Source: Flavobacteriaceae bacterium
GTDB taxonomy: Bacteria; Bacteroidota; Bacteroidia; Flavobacteriales; Flavobacteriaceae
Direction of reading: 5' to 3'
NCBI GenBank assembly: GCA_029238555.1
Contig: JAQWFV010000132.1
Coordinates: 1-21,024, forward strand
DNA length: 21,024 nt
Part shown: positions 9,201-16,297 of the stretch, piece by piece
Layout: every line of letters starts with the position of its first letter
Position numbering within the stretch: position 1 is the first letter of the stretch
Made by a program: the position numbers and the translations under genes
The notes under the pieces: model-generated
The model's input: the letters and a program-made list of their open reading frames with translations, nothing else
The model's database searches: none
Told to the model about the DNA's origin: nothing

Positions 9201-9660
9201 TAGGCTCATAAGTAATATAGGGATCTTCCATATCTACCCAATAGCCTACCTTGTCTGTCATGTCATTCCAAACGTCGGTGTAACGCATCACAGCGTCTCT
9301 ACAAGCTTTGTTGTATTCCTCTACAGATATTTTGGTGCCAATGTCTTCTTTGGTAATACCCAAGGCTTTTTCTACCCCTAATTCAATAGGCAATCCGTGG
9401 GTGTCCCAACCTGCTTTTCGCTTGACCTGAAAACCTTTCATGGTCTTGTATCTAGGGAAAATATCTTTGATTGTTCTCGCCATTGCGTGGTGAATTCCTG
9501 GCAGGCCGTTGGCCGATGGTGGCCCTTCGAAAAACACATAAGAAGGCTGTCCTTCACGCTGATCTACACTTTTCTGGAATACCTCTTTGTCTTTCCAATC
9601 CTGTAAAACAGTTTTGGAAATACCCGGTAAATCTAATCCTTTATATTCTGCAAACTTCAT
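6256..9660 (-). CDS. ileS: Isoleucyl-tRNA synthetase, type 2-like, with G-I-H-H signature
   Basis: The 1134-residue enzyme charges tRNA-Ile with isoleucine using ATP and edits mischarged valine. It has the class I core with P-P-S-A-N-G at 47-52, a HIGH-equivalent reading G55-I-H57-H58, a CP1 editing insertion (T-T-T-P-W-T-L-P-S-N-T block), the K-M-S-K-R loop encoded at 7606-7620, and a long C-terminal tRNA-binding extension. KMSKR and the overall length point to the eukaryote-like type 2 (IleRS2). The HIGH-position order G-x-H-H instead of H-x-G-H is unusual and is discussed as a finding. ATG 9660 (M-K-F-A-E-Y) was chosen: the longer frame would need TTG 9696, which lies inside a promoter-like box. 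The gene is followed after one base by the dksA-like gene. Confidence 0.97.
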   Translation of the reverse strand: MKFAEYKGLDLPGISKTVLQDWKDKEVFQKSVDQREGQPSYVFFEGPPSANGLPGIHHAMARTIKDIFPRYKTMKGFQVKRKAGWDTHGLPIELGVEKALGITKEDIGTKISVEEYNKACRDAVMRYTDVWNDMTDKVGYWVDMEDPYITYEPKYMESVWWLLKEIYNKGLIYKGYTIQPYSPKAGTGLSSHELNQPGTYQDVTDTTVTAQFKAVEETLPKSLQGLDAPLYFLAWTTTPWTLPSNTALTVGPKIEYVLVRSFNQYTFEPMNVLLAKALVGKQFSGKYQSVDTLEAIQQYSKEDKKIPYLVVSSLKGTDLIGAKYEQLMTGVLPCEHPENAFRVIGGDFVTTEDGTGIVHTAPTFGADDALVAKQATPEIPPMLVLDSEGNKVPLVNLQGKFRPEVTGLAGKYVKNEYYPEGEAPERSVDVEIAIRLKEENRAFKVEKYVHSYPNCWRTDKPILYYPLDSWFIKMTELKDKMVSLNQQINWKPKATGEGRFGNWLANANDWNLSRSRYWGIPLPIWRTADGKEEVMIGSVAELKAAMANSVAAGHMAKDIFEDFVVGDHSEANYARIDLHKNIVDQVVLVSSTGAPMYRESDLIDVWFDSGAMPYAQWHYPFENKELIDENKAFPADFIAEGVDQTRGWFYTLHAIATMVFDRPAYKNVVSNGMVLDKDGKKMSKRLGNAIDPFDTIEAHGADATRWYMISNANPWDNLKFDPEGIVEVKRKFFGTLYNTYSFFSLYANLDHFDNSAPQIPLADRPEIDRWVLSELHSLIIRVEAAYEAYEPTKAARAISDFVQENLSNWYVRLCRRRFWKGEYGPDKIAAYQTLYECLLVVSKLSAPIAPFFMDKLYLDLASVCDPNVKESVHLAQFPEANSAVIDTHLERKMQLAQNTCSLVLSIRQKEKLKVRQPLQKIMVPVSAAVKAADLKAVSSLILSEVNVKELEILEDSSDILVKQIKPNFKTLGPKFGPKMKAVAAAIQSLTSKDINQIEQNGTIELQIDGNKIALELSDVEISSQDIEGWLVASSGPLTVALDATLSPALKAEGIARELVNRIQNLRKDSGFEVTDKIVIKFLKDPFIDSALLDNLEYIKTETLATEILVETTLKEGLPIEFDEVRSVLFIEKQN

Positions 9661-9689
9661 AGTACTAAGGTCTTGTATGCGGTATGAAA

Positions 9690-9701
9690 GGGGCAAAATT
9701 A
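9690..9701 (-). promoter_or_regulatory. Putative ileS promoter element TAATTTTGCCCC
   Basis: The minus strand reads TAATTTTGCCCC, matching the -7 consensus TAnnTTTG with CCCC attached. The ileS ATG follows after 29 bases. The same 12 bases occur before gdhA, and a one-base variant occurs before the SulP gene. No clear -33 TTG was found. Confidence 0.55.
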
Positions 9702-9785
9702 AGCAATTAGAACGAAACTCCGCTCATTTTAAAGGGGAGTTCAAAAAAGGACATTGATGGAGTCTTGATTGGATATATAAAATCC

Positions 9786-12209
9786 TTAAAATTGGTAGCT
9801 GGCACCCAAAATAAGGTTGCTGCCAGGGGCGCTCAAACCAGAAGAATAGGTCCTGTACAATTGGTTGGTGATATTCTCCCAAGCCAAAAAGGTTGTAATA
9901 GCATTGGTTAGGGTGTATTGAGATCTTAAATTAAGGGTATACCACGAAGGGCTGTATGGGTTACCAAGGCGGTCTAAAGCATACATATAACTTTTAGATT
10001 GTTCCGAAATAGGCAATTGGTCTGCGCTTATTTCATTGCTGAAATTAAGTAAGATACTGGCCTTAAACCTGGAGTTTTTATATACTAGCTGGGCGTCTCC
10101 AAAAGAGGGCGCCACATGCCTACCTGGAGATAAGTCCCCATTGTCTTCTTCCTCTGTACCTTTGATATAACTGTAGTTTGCTGTAAAAGACAGGAAAGGA
10201 CTTAAAATAAAATCTGCCCCTATTTCCCACCCATACACATAGGCATTTGCTGCGTTTTGAACGGCTTGAACCTGGCTCAAGCTACCTTGATACGCTATTT
10301 GAGATTGCCCGTTAAAAGTGAAATTTCTTCGCACCAAAGCGTCTTTTAAATGGGTGTAATATGCGGCAAATCTCCAAACCGCTCTGTCAGAAAAATTCTT
10401 TTTAATCCCAAGTTCTGTACCATAGGCATACTCAGGCTTTAAACTAGGATTTGGAACCACCACTGCTCCTGGTTCAGAGTCAAAGATCTTACCCATGTCG
10501 TCTATATTAGGGGCTCTAAATCCTGTGGTAGCATTCCAACTGATCTGCAAATCTTCTGCTAAAAACCAACTCCATCCCAAGCTGCCAGTAAATGCACCAG
10601 TACTGAGGTCCGTCTTTTCAAAAGGGAAATTATAAAATTCATTATCAAAAGAAGCATTTACCCATACATGGCTGTAACGAAAACCTCCTAAAAATTTAAA
10701 ATTATCAGAGGCTTCAAAGGTGCTGTTCAAATAAACCGCAGTAGAGCGCCACAAACTATTGTCTGGATACCTTGAGGCAGCAGCTAAAATAATATTGCTG
10801 CTTACTATTTTTTCTGATCCTTTTGAATACACTTTATTTCCAATGTATTCTGCGCCATAGAACAACCTAAAGGCACCCGTTTTTTCATGCTCAATATCCA
10901 AATTAAAGGAAAGTGCGTCTACTTTCTCCTCCGTGCCAAAAAGAGAAGTTGCGCCAAAGTCTCTGTCAAAACGACTTTCATTAAAACGCTGATAGGCTGC
11001 CGTAAATTTAAGTCCCTCATAAAAGGTGTTTTCAGGAGTATGAGAAATATTAAAGTGGGTCATTAACCATTTTTGCGGACCGTATTCCCAGACTGCAGAA
11101 CGGAATCCTGTGCCAGACTTGCCAGGTCTTGTAAGTCGGTCATATCTGGCAAAATGAGACGTCTCAGAAAAATAAACACCCAGTTGAAATTCAAGGCTTT
11201 CATTCTCTTTATAGCGTATTTTCTGTAAGCTATTTATCTGATTGTATCCCGTAGGGTTTTGAAGTCTTGGATTGGGATTGTCTACCAGCAGATCTGTACC
11301 GCTCCCCTGCAAAACAAACTGAGGTCTCAAATACGCAGACGGACCGTGTTTCCCCATTTGCAAATCTTCGAAATTACTATGGGTAACACTACTTAAAAAA
11401 CCCCACTTTTTAGTGCCTACGCTTAGATCTACATGCGCCGTCCTTTCTTGATTAGCACTTGAATACCTGTATTGGGCATTTCCGGAATACGCTGTAGTTT
11501 CATTTTTACTCCATTGAGGTTCCTTAGTGTAGTAATGCACCACCCCACCAATCGCATCGCTTCCATAAATCACTGATCCTGAGCCAAAGATCACTTCGGT
11601 GTTTTTTATGCTAAAAGGATCTACAGCAATACTATTTTGCAAGTTCCCCCCTCTAAAAATAGCGTTGTTCATCCTAACACCGTCTACAGAAAGCAATAGT
11701 CGGTTTGCTGCAAACCCTCTAATCATAGGGCTTCCTCCGCCTAATTGACTTTTCTGAACATATACTTTTCCGGTTTGCTGCAGTAAGTCTGCCGCTGTTT
11801 GAGGCTGGTTAAAAGCAATATTTTGAGCATTAATCCCAATAATTTTTTGGGGCACATCTTTTCGTTGCTGTTCCCATTTAGACACAGACATAACCACCTC
11901 ATCTAATTCGAATGCATTGCGCTGTAAATAGACTATACGACCTCTTTGCACCCATTGTTTTACATTGGTTTTGTATTCAATATAAGACGGGTGGCTAATA
12001 TACAAAGACTCTTTTGCTGAAAACCCCTTTAATTCACAACGACCGTCTACCGATGTCAGAAAACGAATGGATTGATCTTTGTTAAAAACCATCACACCTA
12101 CTAAAGGCTCTTTGGTGTCTGCGTCATATACAAATACCTCTTGGGCTATTGAAAACACTGGAAAGCATACAAAGATTGCCACATATAATAATCTAAGAAA
12201 ACACTTCAT
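9786..12209 (-). CDS. TonB-dependent outer-membrane receptor, heme/hemoprotein-receptor-like
   Basis: The 807-residue product starts with a signal peptide cleaved near A22-Q23. A carboxypeptidase-regulatory-like beta-sandwich follows (about 24-100), typical of Bacteroidota receptors. The plug domain (about 115-220) contains M-I-R-G-F-A-A-N-R-L, V-D-G-V-R-M-N-N and I-Y-G-S-D-A-I-G-G-V. A 22-strand type barrel runs to the C-terminal aromatic residue (G-A-S-Y-Q-F). It takes up a bound substrate across the outer membrane using TonB energy. The plug blocks and the FRAP and NPSL motifs resemble the hemoglobin/transferrin-type receptors, but no His lies between FRAP and NPSL, so heme as substrate is not assured. 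No SusD partner is adjacent. ATG 12209 was chosen for its signal peptide; it overlaps the recO 3' end by 17 bases. Confidence 0.92.
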   Translation of the reverse strand: MKCFLRLLYVAIFVCFPVFSIAQEVFVYDADTKEPLVGVMVFNKDQSIRFLTSVDGRCELKGFSAKESLYISHPSYIEYKTNVKQWVQRGRIVYLQRNAFELDEVVMSVSKWEQQRKDVPQKIIGINAQNIAFNQPQTAADLLQQTGKVYVQKSQLGGGSPMIRGFAANRLLLSVDGVRMNNAIFRGGNLQNSIAVDPFSIKNTEVIFGSGSVIYGSDAIGGVVHYYTKEPQWSKNETTAYSGNAQYRYSSANQERTAHVDLSVGTKKWGFLSSVTHSNFEDLQMGKHGPSAYLRPQFVLQGSGTDLLVDNPNPRLQNPTGYNQINSLQKIRYKENESLEFQLGVYFSETSHFARYDRLTRPGKSGTGFRSAVWEYGPQKWLMTHFNISHTPENTFYEGLKFTAAYQRFNESRFDRDFGATSLFGTEEKVDALSFNLDIEHEKTGAFRLFYGAEYIGNKVYSKGSEKIVSSNIILAAASRYPDNSLWRSTAVYLNSTFEASDNFKFLGGFRYSHVWVNASFDNEFYNFPFEKTDLSTGAFTGSLGWSWFLAEDLQISWNATTGFRAPNIDDMGKIFDSEPGAVVVPNPSLKPEYAYGTELGIKKNFSDRAVWRFAAYYTHLKDALVRRNFTFNGQSQIAYQGSLSQVQAVQNAANAYVYGWEIGADFILSPFLSFTANYSYIKGTEEEDNGDLSPGRHVAPSFGDAQLVYKNSRFKASILLNFSNEISADQLPISEQSKSYMYALDRLGNPYSPSWYTLNLRSQYTLTNAITTFLAWENITNQLYRTYSSGLSAPGSNLILGASYQF

Positions 12210-12912
12210 TGAGTATGTGTATTGATTTTGGTGTTTTAAATCCATCTAAATGGTGCTGGTAATAGACCATTAAATGCGATATAAGTTCTCGCCTACTTTT
12301 TTGAGACATTTTAATATCATTTAACTTATCAAAATTTATGCCTAATATAGATTTAAAAAAAGAAATTTCAGGTTCGGCCATATGTGGATTCAGACCGGGC
12401 TGGGTACAAAAGTCTCCCTCTACTAGATCAAAATACGGCCTATCTAAATGGTTATCAGAAGGATAAAACCCAAAATACTTGCTTATTTCTACTAAAAAAA
12501 ACAAATGAAAATTGGCAATTTGATCTTCATGATCCAGCCACTGTAAGGCTGTTTCTATAAAAGAAAACAAGGCCTTATTCTCTGTCTCTTCTTGAATGGC
12601 ATTAGATAAAAACTCAGATAAAAACAACACAATAGCGTTTTTAGCCATATGGGTATGTGCGCTCTGATAAGGATAAGACAATTTGGCCTCGGTGAGTCTT
12701 TCTAGATTACCCTTATCCCTGTGTTGGGCTACAATTTCTAATTGACTCAAAGGCAAGAAGTGGGCCTTGTTAAATTTACCTTTTTTTCTACTTAGTACCC
12801 CGTTGAGCATATAAGACTTTAAGCCACTAGAAGCCGTATAAAGCTTAACAATTAAGCTACTGTCTCCATATTTAATCGCTTTTAAAACAATCGCTTTGGT
12901 GGTCTCTTGCAT
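12193..12912 (-). CDS. recO: DNA repair protein RecO
   Basis: The 239-residue protein matches RecO, which with RecR loads RecA onto SSB-coated gaps and anneals single strands. The N-terminal OB-fold is visible (K-A-I-V-L-K ... G-D-S-S-L-I-V-K-L-Y-T), followed by the helical domain. The zinc-finger cysteines found in some RecO proteins are absent, which is usual in this phylum. ATG 12912 (M-Q-E-T-T-K) was chosen. A longer frame from 12969 would read through the gdhA terminator hairpin and adds residues that do not look like RecO. The start lies only 6 bases beyond the terminator's T-tract. The 3' end overlaps the TonB receptor start, so those two are likely co-translated. Confidence 0.93.
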   Translation of the reverse strand: MQETTKAIVLKAIKYGDSSLIVKLYTASSGLKSYMLNGVLSRKKGKFNKAHFLPLSQLEIVAQHRDKGNLERLTEAKLSYPYQSAHTHMAKNAIVLFLSEFLSNAIQEETENKALFSFIETALQWLDHEDQIANFHLFFLVEISKYFGFYPSDNHLDRPYFDLVEGDFCTQPGLNPHMAEPEISFFKSILGINFDKLNDIKMSQKSRRELISHLMVYYQHHLDGFKTPKSIHILNEVFS

Positions 12913-12918
12913 ATCCGT

Positions 12919-12960
12919 AAAAATAAAAAAAGCCTTTTCTCTAACAAGAGAAAAGGCTTT
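12919..12960 (-). terminator. Intrinsic terminator of gdhA
   Basis: A perfect 13-bp stem (12929-12941 with 12948-12960) encloses a 6-base loop. On the minus strand it is followed by a T-rich run, seven T, one A, then more T, to 12919. It lies 21 bases after the gdhA stop and immediately before the recO start. Confidence 0.92.
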
Positions 12961-12981
12961 ATTATTCATGGTAAGACGGGA

Positions 12982-14325
12982 TTAGATAACCCCCTGTGCC
13001 AACATAGCGTCTGCTACCTTAACAAATCCGGCAATATTAGCCCCTTTTACATAGTTACAATAGCCGTCTGCCTCTTTTCCAAAGGCAATACAAGAATCGT
13101 GAATATCAGACATAATACCTTTTAATCGCTCGTCTACCTCTTCTCTAGTCCAGCTAATTCTCAATGAATTCTGAGACATTTCTAACCCAGAAGTAGCCAC
13201 ACCACCAGCATTCGATGCCTTTCCTGGCGCGAATAAAATTTTGGCCTCATGAAAAGTGTGAATGGCCTCTGGTGTAGAAGGCATATTAGCCCCCTCAGCT
13301 ACACATACACAGCCATTAGCAATTAATTTTTCTGCATCTGCACCGTCCAACTCATTTTGAGTCGCACAAGGCAAGGCAATATCACAGGCAACACCCCAAG
13401 GCGTCTCTCCTTCGTGATAGGTTGCCTTTGGATAGGTTTTAATATATTCAGAAATGCGAGCCCTTTGGTTGTTTTTAAGGTCCATTACAAAGTCCAATTT
13501 TTCAGTGTCAATTCCTTCAGGATCGTGAATAAATCCTTTAGAATCTGACAAAGTCAGTACCGAAGCGCCTAACTGAATAGCTTTCTCCGCAGCGTATTGC
13601 GCTACATTTCCAGATCCAGAAATCACTACTTTTTTTCCTGAAAAATCAGTGCCTTCGGTCTGTAACATGCTCTGGGCAAAATACACCGTACCATAACCTG
13701 TTGCTTCTGGTCTAATTAAAGATCCGCCCCAAGAGCGTCCTTTTCCTGTAAGTACCCCTGTAAACTCATTGCGAATCTTTTTATACATTCCAAACAAAAA
13801 GCCTATTTCTCTAGCGCCAACGCCTATATCTCCAGCTGGCACATCTGTATTAGGTCCTATATGACGGTTGAGTTCCAACATAAAGGCATGGCAAAAACGC
13901 ATGACTTCGTCGTCTGATTTTCCTTTAGGATCAAAGTCAGATCCCCCTTTACCACCCCCCATTGGTAGGGTCGTTAAAGAGTTTTTAAACACCTGCTCAA
14001 AAGCCAAGAATTTTAAAATACTTGCGTTTACTGAAGGGTGAAAACGAAGACCCCCTTTGTATGGGCCAATAGCAGAATTCATTTGAATCCTATAGCCTCT
14101 GTTTACGTGTATCTCACCTGCGTCGTCTACCCAGGCAACTCTAAAAGAAATGAGTCTTTCAGGCTCCACCATTCGGAGTAAAATATTTTTCCCGTTGTAA
14201 ATATCGTGCTTGGCAATGTAAGGAATAACTGTTTCAGCTACTTCTTGAACTGCTTGAATAAATTCAGGTTCATGACCATTTCTGGTCTTCACCTCTTCCA
14301 TAAAGGCATTAATTTTTGCTTCCAT
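12982..14325 (-). CDS. gdhA: NADP-specific glutamate dehydrogenase
   Basis: The 447-residue enzyme matches the hexameric bacterial family in length. It reductively aminates 2-oxoglutarate with ammonium and NADPH to give glutamate. The catalytic-lysine block P-M-G-G-G-K126-G-G is intact, as are the substrate segment K90-G-G-L-R-F and the P-A-G-D-I-G-V-G block with Asp166. The dinucleotide fold G237-S-G-N-V-A ends in S260-D-S262 rather than an acidic residue after the second strand, which agrees with NADP preference. ATG 14325 follows a 42-base leader after a TAATTTTGCCCC box, and that leader contains a hairpin. A strong terminator follows, so the gene is probably monocistronic. Confidence 0.97.
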   Translation of the reverse strand: MEAKINAFMEEVKTRNGHEPEFIQAVQEVAETVIPYIAKHDIYNGKNILLRMVEPERLISFRVAWVDDAGEIHVNRGYRIQMNSAIGPYKGGLRFHPSVNASILKFLAFEQVFKNSLTTLPMGGGKGGSDFDPKGKSDDEVMRFCHAFMLELNRHIGPNTDVPAGDIGVGAREIGFLFGMYKKIRNEFTGVLTGKGRSWGGSLIRPEATGYGTVYFAQSMLQTEGTDFSGKKVVISGSGNVAQYAAEKAIQLGASVLTLSDSKGFIHDPEGIDTEKLDFVMDLKNNQRARISEYIKTYPKATYHEGETPWGVACDIALPCATQNELDGADAEKLIANGCVCVAEGANMPSTPEAIHTFHEAKILFAPGKASNAGGVATSGLEMSQNSLRISWTREEVDERLKGIMSDIHDSCIAFGKEADGYCNYVKGANIAGFVKVADAMLAQGVI

Positions 14326-14333
14326 TTAAAATC

Positions 14334-14362
14334 TAATAGCAAGGCGCTTTGCGCCATTATTA
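14334..14362 (-). promoter_or_regulatory. Leader hairpin of gdhA
   Basis: GGCGC (14343-14347) pairs with GCGCC (14351-14355) around a 3-base loop. TAATA (14334-14338) can pair with TATTA (14358-14362) after an internal loop. The structure would fill most of the 5' leader between the promoter box and the start codon, 8 bases before the ATG. No known riboswitch was recognised. Confidence 0.4.
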
Positions 14363-14367
14363 ATATA

Positions 14368-14379
14368 GGGGCAAAATTA
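14368..14379 (-). promoter_or_regulatory. Putative gdhA promoter element TAATTTTGCCCC
   Basis: The minus strand reads TAATTTTGCCCC, identical over 12 bases to the element before ileS. The gdhA ATG is 42 bases downstream. The -33 region shows no clear TTG. Confidence 0.55.
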
Positions 14380-14476
14380 TGTTATTTCCATAATTTAAGC
14401 TGGTTTTTTTATAGAATAATGCAATGTTGCTATGTGAAAAAATGATGCATGTATTAAAGCCAGTAGTATATAGGGT

Positions 14477-14938
14477 TTAGCCCTTCAATGCTTTCTTAAG
14501 AGCGATAATTGCACCTATGTGAATGCCTTCATGCACCAGATTAAAAGCCATAGCGTCAGAAACATTGTTCAGCGTCACCCCAGCAGAAGTAACATAAGGG
14601 TTATAGGTAGAAAAAATCCCTTTTTGAACATCTTCTTTTGTTCTGACAATCAATTCTTTTAAAGCAGACTTCAAGGTTTCTACCTCTTCTAAAGTGGGTG
14701 CTTTTACAGGGGCGGTACCCTTTCTATAATTATCTATAAAAGATTTAGACATATGCGGTTCCAAACCACTAAGCCCATACACCAGAAGTTGTTGGGTTAC
14801 CGCCACATGGGCAATATTCCACCAAATACTATTATTAAAACCACTGGGTATTTTGCCAAGGTCTTCTAAAGAAATATCGTTTAAGAATTTAATGTATAGC
14901 TCACGATTAGCGGCAGTGATCTGTAAAATAGTCTCCAT
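14477..14938 (-). CDS. DinB-like (DinB/YfiT four-helix) protein
   Basis: The 153-residue protein has the features of the DinB-like superfamily: a helical bundle with three histidines placed as metal ligands, His44 in N-I-A-H-V, His136 and His140 in V-H-E-G-I-H. In this superfamily some members are metal-dependent thiol transferases (bacillithiol or mycothiol), but most, including those in Bacteroidota, have no assigned reaction, so no substrate is claimed. The ATG at 14938 gives a normal length. The gene is divergent from the ArsC-like gene with about 70 bases between, and no exact TAnnTTTG box was seen for it. It lies upstream of gdhA on the same strand, but gdhA has its own promoter-like element. 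Confidence 0.85.
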   Translation of the reverse strand: METILQITAANRELYIKFLNDISLEDLGKIPSGFNNSIWWNIAHVAVTQQLLVYGLSGLEPHMSKSFIDNYRKGTAPVKAPTLEEVETLKSALKELIVRTKEDVQKGIFSTYNPYVTSAGVTLNNVSDAMAFNLVHEGIHIGAIIALKKALKG

Positions 14939-15007
14939 GGATTGTTTTTTCTAAAAATAGTACAATTCCTTTAAAATAAGTTTCTTTGTGTAATAATTAA
15001 TCATCCC

Positions 15008-15361
15008 ATGAAACATATCTATCACTTAAGTACTTGTAATACTTGTAAAAAAATTATTGACGGTTTTGGGCCGCTGGCCGATGTCTCTTTGCAAGACCTC
15101 AAACAAACCCACATCTCAGAAAAAGAACTGGACGAATTAGCCGCCATTACAGGTTCTTATGAATCGCTTTTCAACAGACGTTCTAGACGCTACACTTCTG
15201 AGGGGTTGGCCAAAAAAGACTTGGGAGAAAAAGAATACAAATCCTACATACTCTCACACTATACTTTTTTGAAAAGACCTGTCATTAGGGTAGCCAATGA
15301 AGTGTTTGTAGGCTATAAAAAAGACACTATTGCCGCAGCAGAAATGGCTTTAAAATCTTAG
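15008..15361 (+). CDS. ArsC/Spx-family thioredoxin-fold protein
   Basis: The 117-residue protein starts Met-Lys-His and carries a C10-N-T-C13 redox motif at the end of the first strand. The family's late block F-L-K-R-P-V-I is present, giving the ArsC/Spx/MgsR thioredoxin-like fold. Classical glutaredoxin-linked arsenate reductases share this fold, but there is no arsenic gene nearby (no arsR, arsB or acr3), so arsenate reduction is not supported. A thiol-redox or Spx-like regulatory role is equally possible. Its stop codon shares one base with the start of the EamA gene (TAGTG), implying co-transcription. Confidence 0.85.
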   Translation: MKHIYHLSTCNTCKKIIDGFGPLADVSLQDLKQTHISEKELDELAAITGSYESLFNRRSRRYTSEGLAKKDLGEKEYKSYILSHYTFLKRPVIRVANEVFVGYKKDTIAAAEMALKS

Positions 15362-16272
15362 TGTTGAAAGCCATTTTGAATAAAAGAGTAGGGGCCTTAT
15401 TAGCCGCCTTTGGCGCCACCACCATATATGGATTAAACCATACGATTGCAAAAGGAGCCATGCCCGATTATGTAGGCGCTTTTGGGTTTATTATGCTCAG
15501 AGTGGGCGGTGCTGCTATTTTGTTTTGGACCCTTTCACTTTTTACCCCAAAAGAAAAAATTCAAAGAAAAGACTGGAAAATACTATTGGCCGCCGCCCTT
15601 TTAGGCATGGTGGTTAATATGCTGTCTTTTTTCAAAGGACTCTCCTTATCTACACCTATAAACAGTGCTGTACTAGTGACCATTACCCCTATTATTGTGG
15701 TACTATTGTCTGCCATTTTTCTAAAAGAAAAAATAGGTCTTAAAAAAATCATTGGAATTGGATTAGGGTTTGTGGGTGCTTTAGGTCTCATCCTATTTGG
15801 CCACGAAATAAGGCAAGACGCGCCAAATATTTTTGTGGGAAACCTATTGTTTGTATTAAATGCTACCTCCTACGGGGCCTATCTGATCGTGGTTAAATCA
15901 CTCATTGATAAATACCACCCCATTACCTTAATGAAATGGCTCTTTGGAATGGCTTTTATCATAAATTTCCCTATCACTATTGCAGAGTTTAACCAAATAC
16001 AATGGGAAACCATGCCTATAGAGATTTGGGGTGCCGTGGGATTTGTCATTTTGGGCACCACTTTCTTAACCTATCTCTTTAACGCTTTTGCGCTCACCAC
16101 GCTCAAAGCGTCTTCCGTAGGCGCTTTCGTATATTTACAACCCCTTATTGGCATTATTTATGCCGTTTTAAGTGGCAAAGACCAATTGAGTCCTATTAAA
16201 ATAATGGGAACAGCCGCCGTATTGGTAGGCGTTTACCTAGCCACTTCAAAACAGTCTTCTAAGCCGCGTTAG
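15361..16272 (+). CDS. EamA/DMT-family membrane transporter
   Basis: The 303-residue protein is of standard length for drug/metabolite transporters, with about ten hydrophobic segments in two EamA repeats. The first repeat begins with G-A-T-T-I-Y-G-L-N-H and includes S-A-V-L-V-T-I-T-P-I. The second ends with Q-P-L-I-G-I-I-Y-A-V. Members export or import amino acids, nucleotides or other small metabolites; the substrate cannot be read from the sequence. The likely start is GTG 15361, which overlaps the preceding stop by one base; TTG 15364 is the next candidate. It faces the thioesterase gene tail to tail, 25 bases away. Confidence 0.9.
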   Translation: MLKAILNKRVGALLAAFGATTIYGLNHTIAKGAMPDYVGAFGFIMLRVGGAAILFWTLSLFTPKEKIQRKDWKILLAAALLGMVVNMLSFFKGLSLSTPINSAVLVTITPIIVVLLSAIFLKEKIGLKKIIGIGLGFVGALGLILFGHEIRQDAPNIFVGNLLFVLNATSYGAYLIVVKSLIDKYHPITLMKWLFGMAFIINFPITIAEFNQIQWETMPIEIWGAVGFVILGTTFLTYLFNAFALTTLKASSVGAFVYLQPLIGIIYAVLSGKDQLSPIKIMGTAAVLVGVYLATSKQSSKPR

Positions 16273-16287
16273 GGATGCGCTCCCTAA
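16269..16287. other. Short hairpin between convergent genes
   Basis: TTAGGGA (16269-16275) and TCCCTAA (16281-16287) form a 7-bp stem with a 5-base loop, starting at the EamA stop codon. No T-tract follows on either strand, so it is not a canonical intrinsic terminator. It may still limit read-through between the two convergent genes. Confidence 0.35.
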
Positions 16288-16297
16288 AACAAGGGAA

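Noticed and set aside
9717..9752. AACTCC/GGAGTT inverted repeat between the TonB receptor and ileS
   Set aside because: The stem is short with a long unpaired interior and has no T-tract on the minus strand, so it is not called a terminator.
15008..15361. Arsenic-resistance operon suggested by the ArsC fold
   Set aside because: No arsR, arsB, acr3 or arsM-like gene adjoins it, and its neighbour is a generic EamA transporter.
15561..15791. Minus-strand frame opposite the EamA transporter
   Set aside because: Its composition mirrors the membrane-protein codons on the other strand; there is no promoter or homologous motif.
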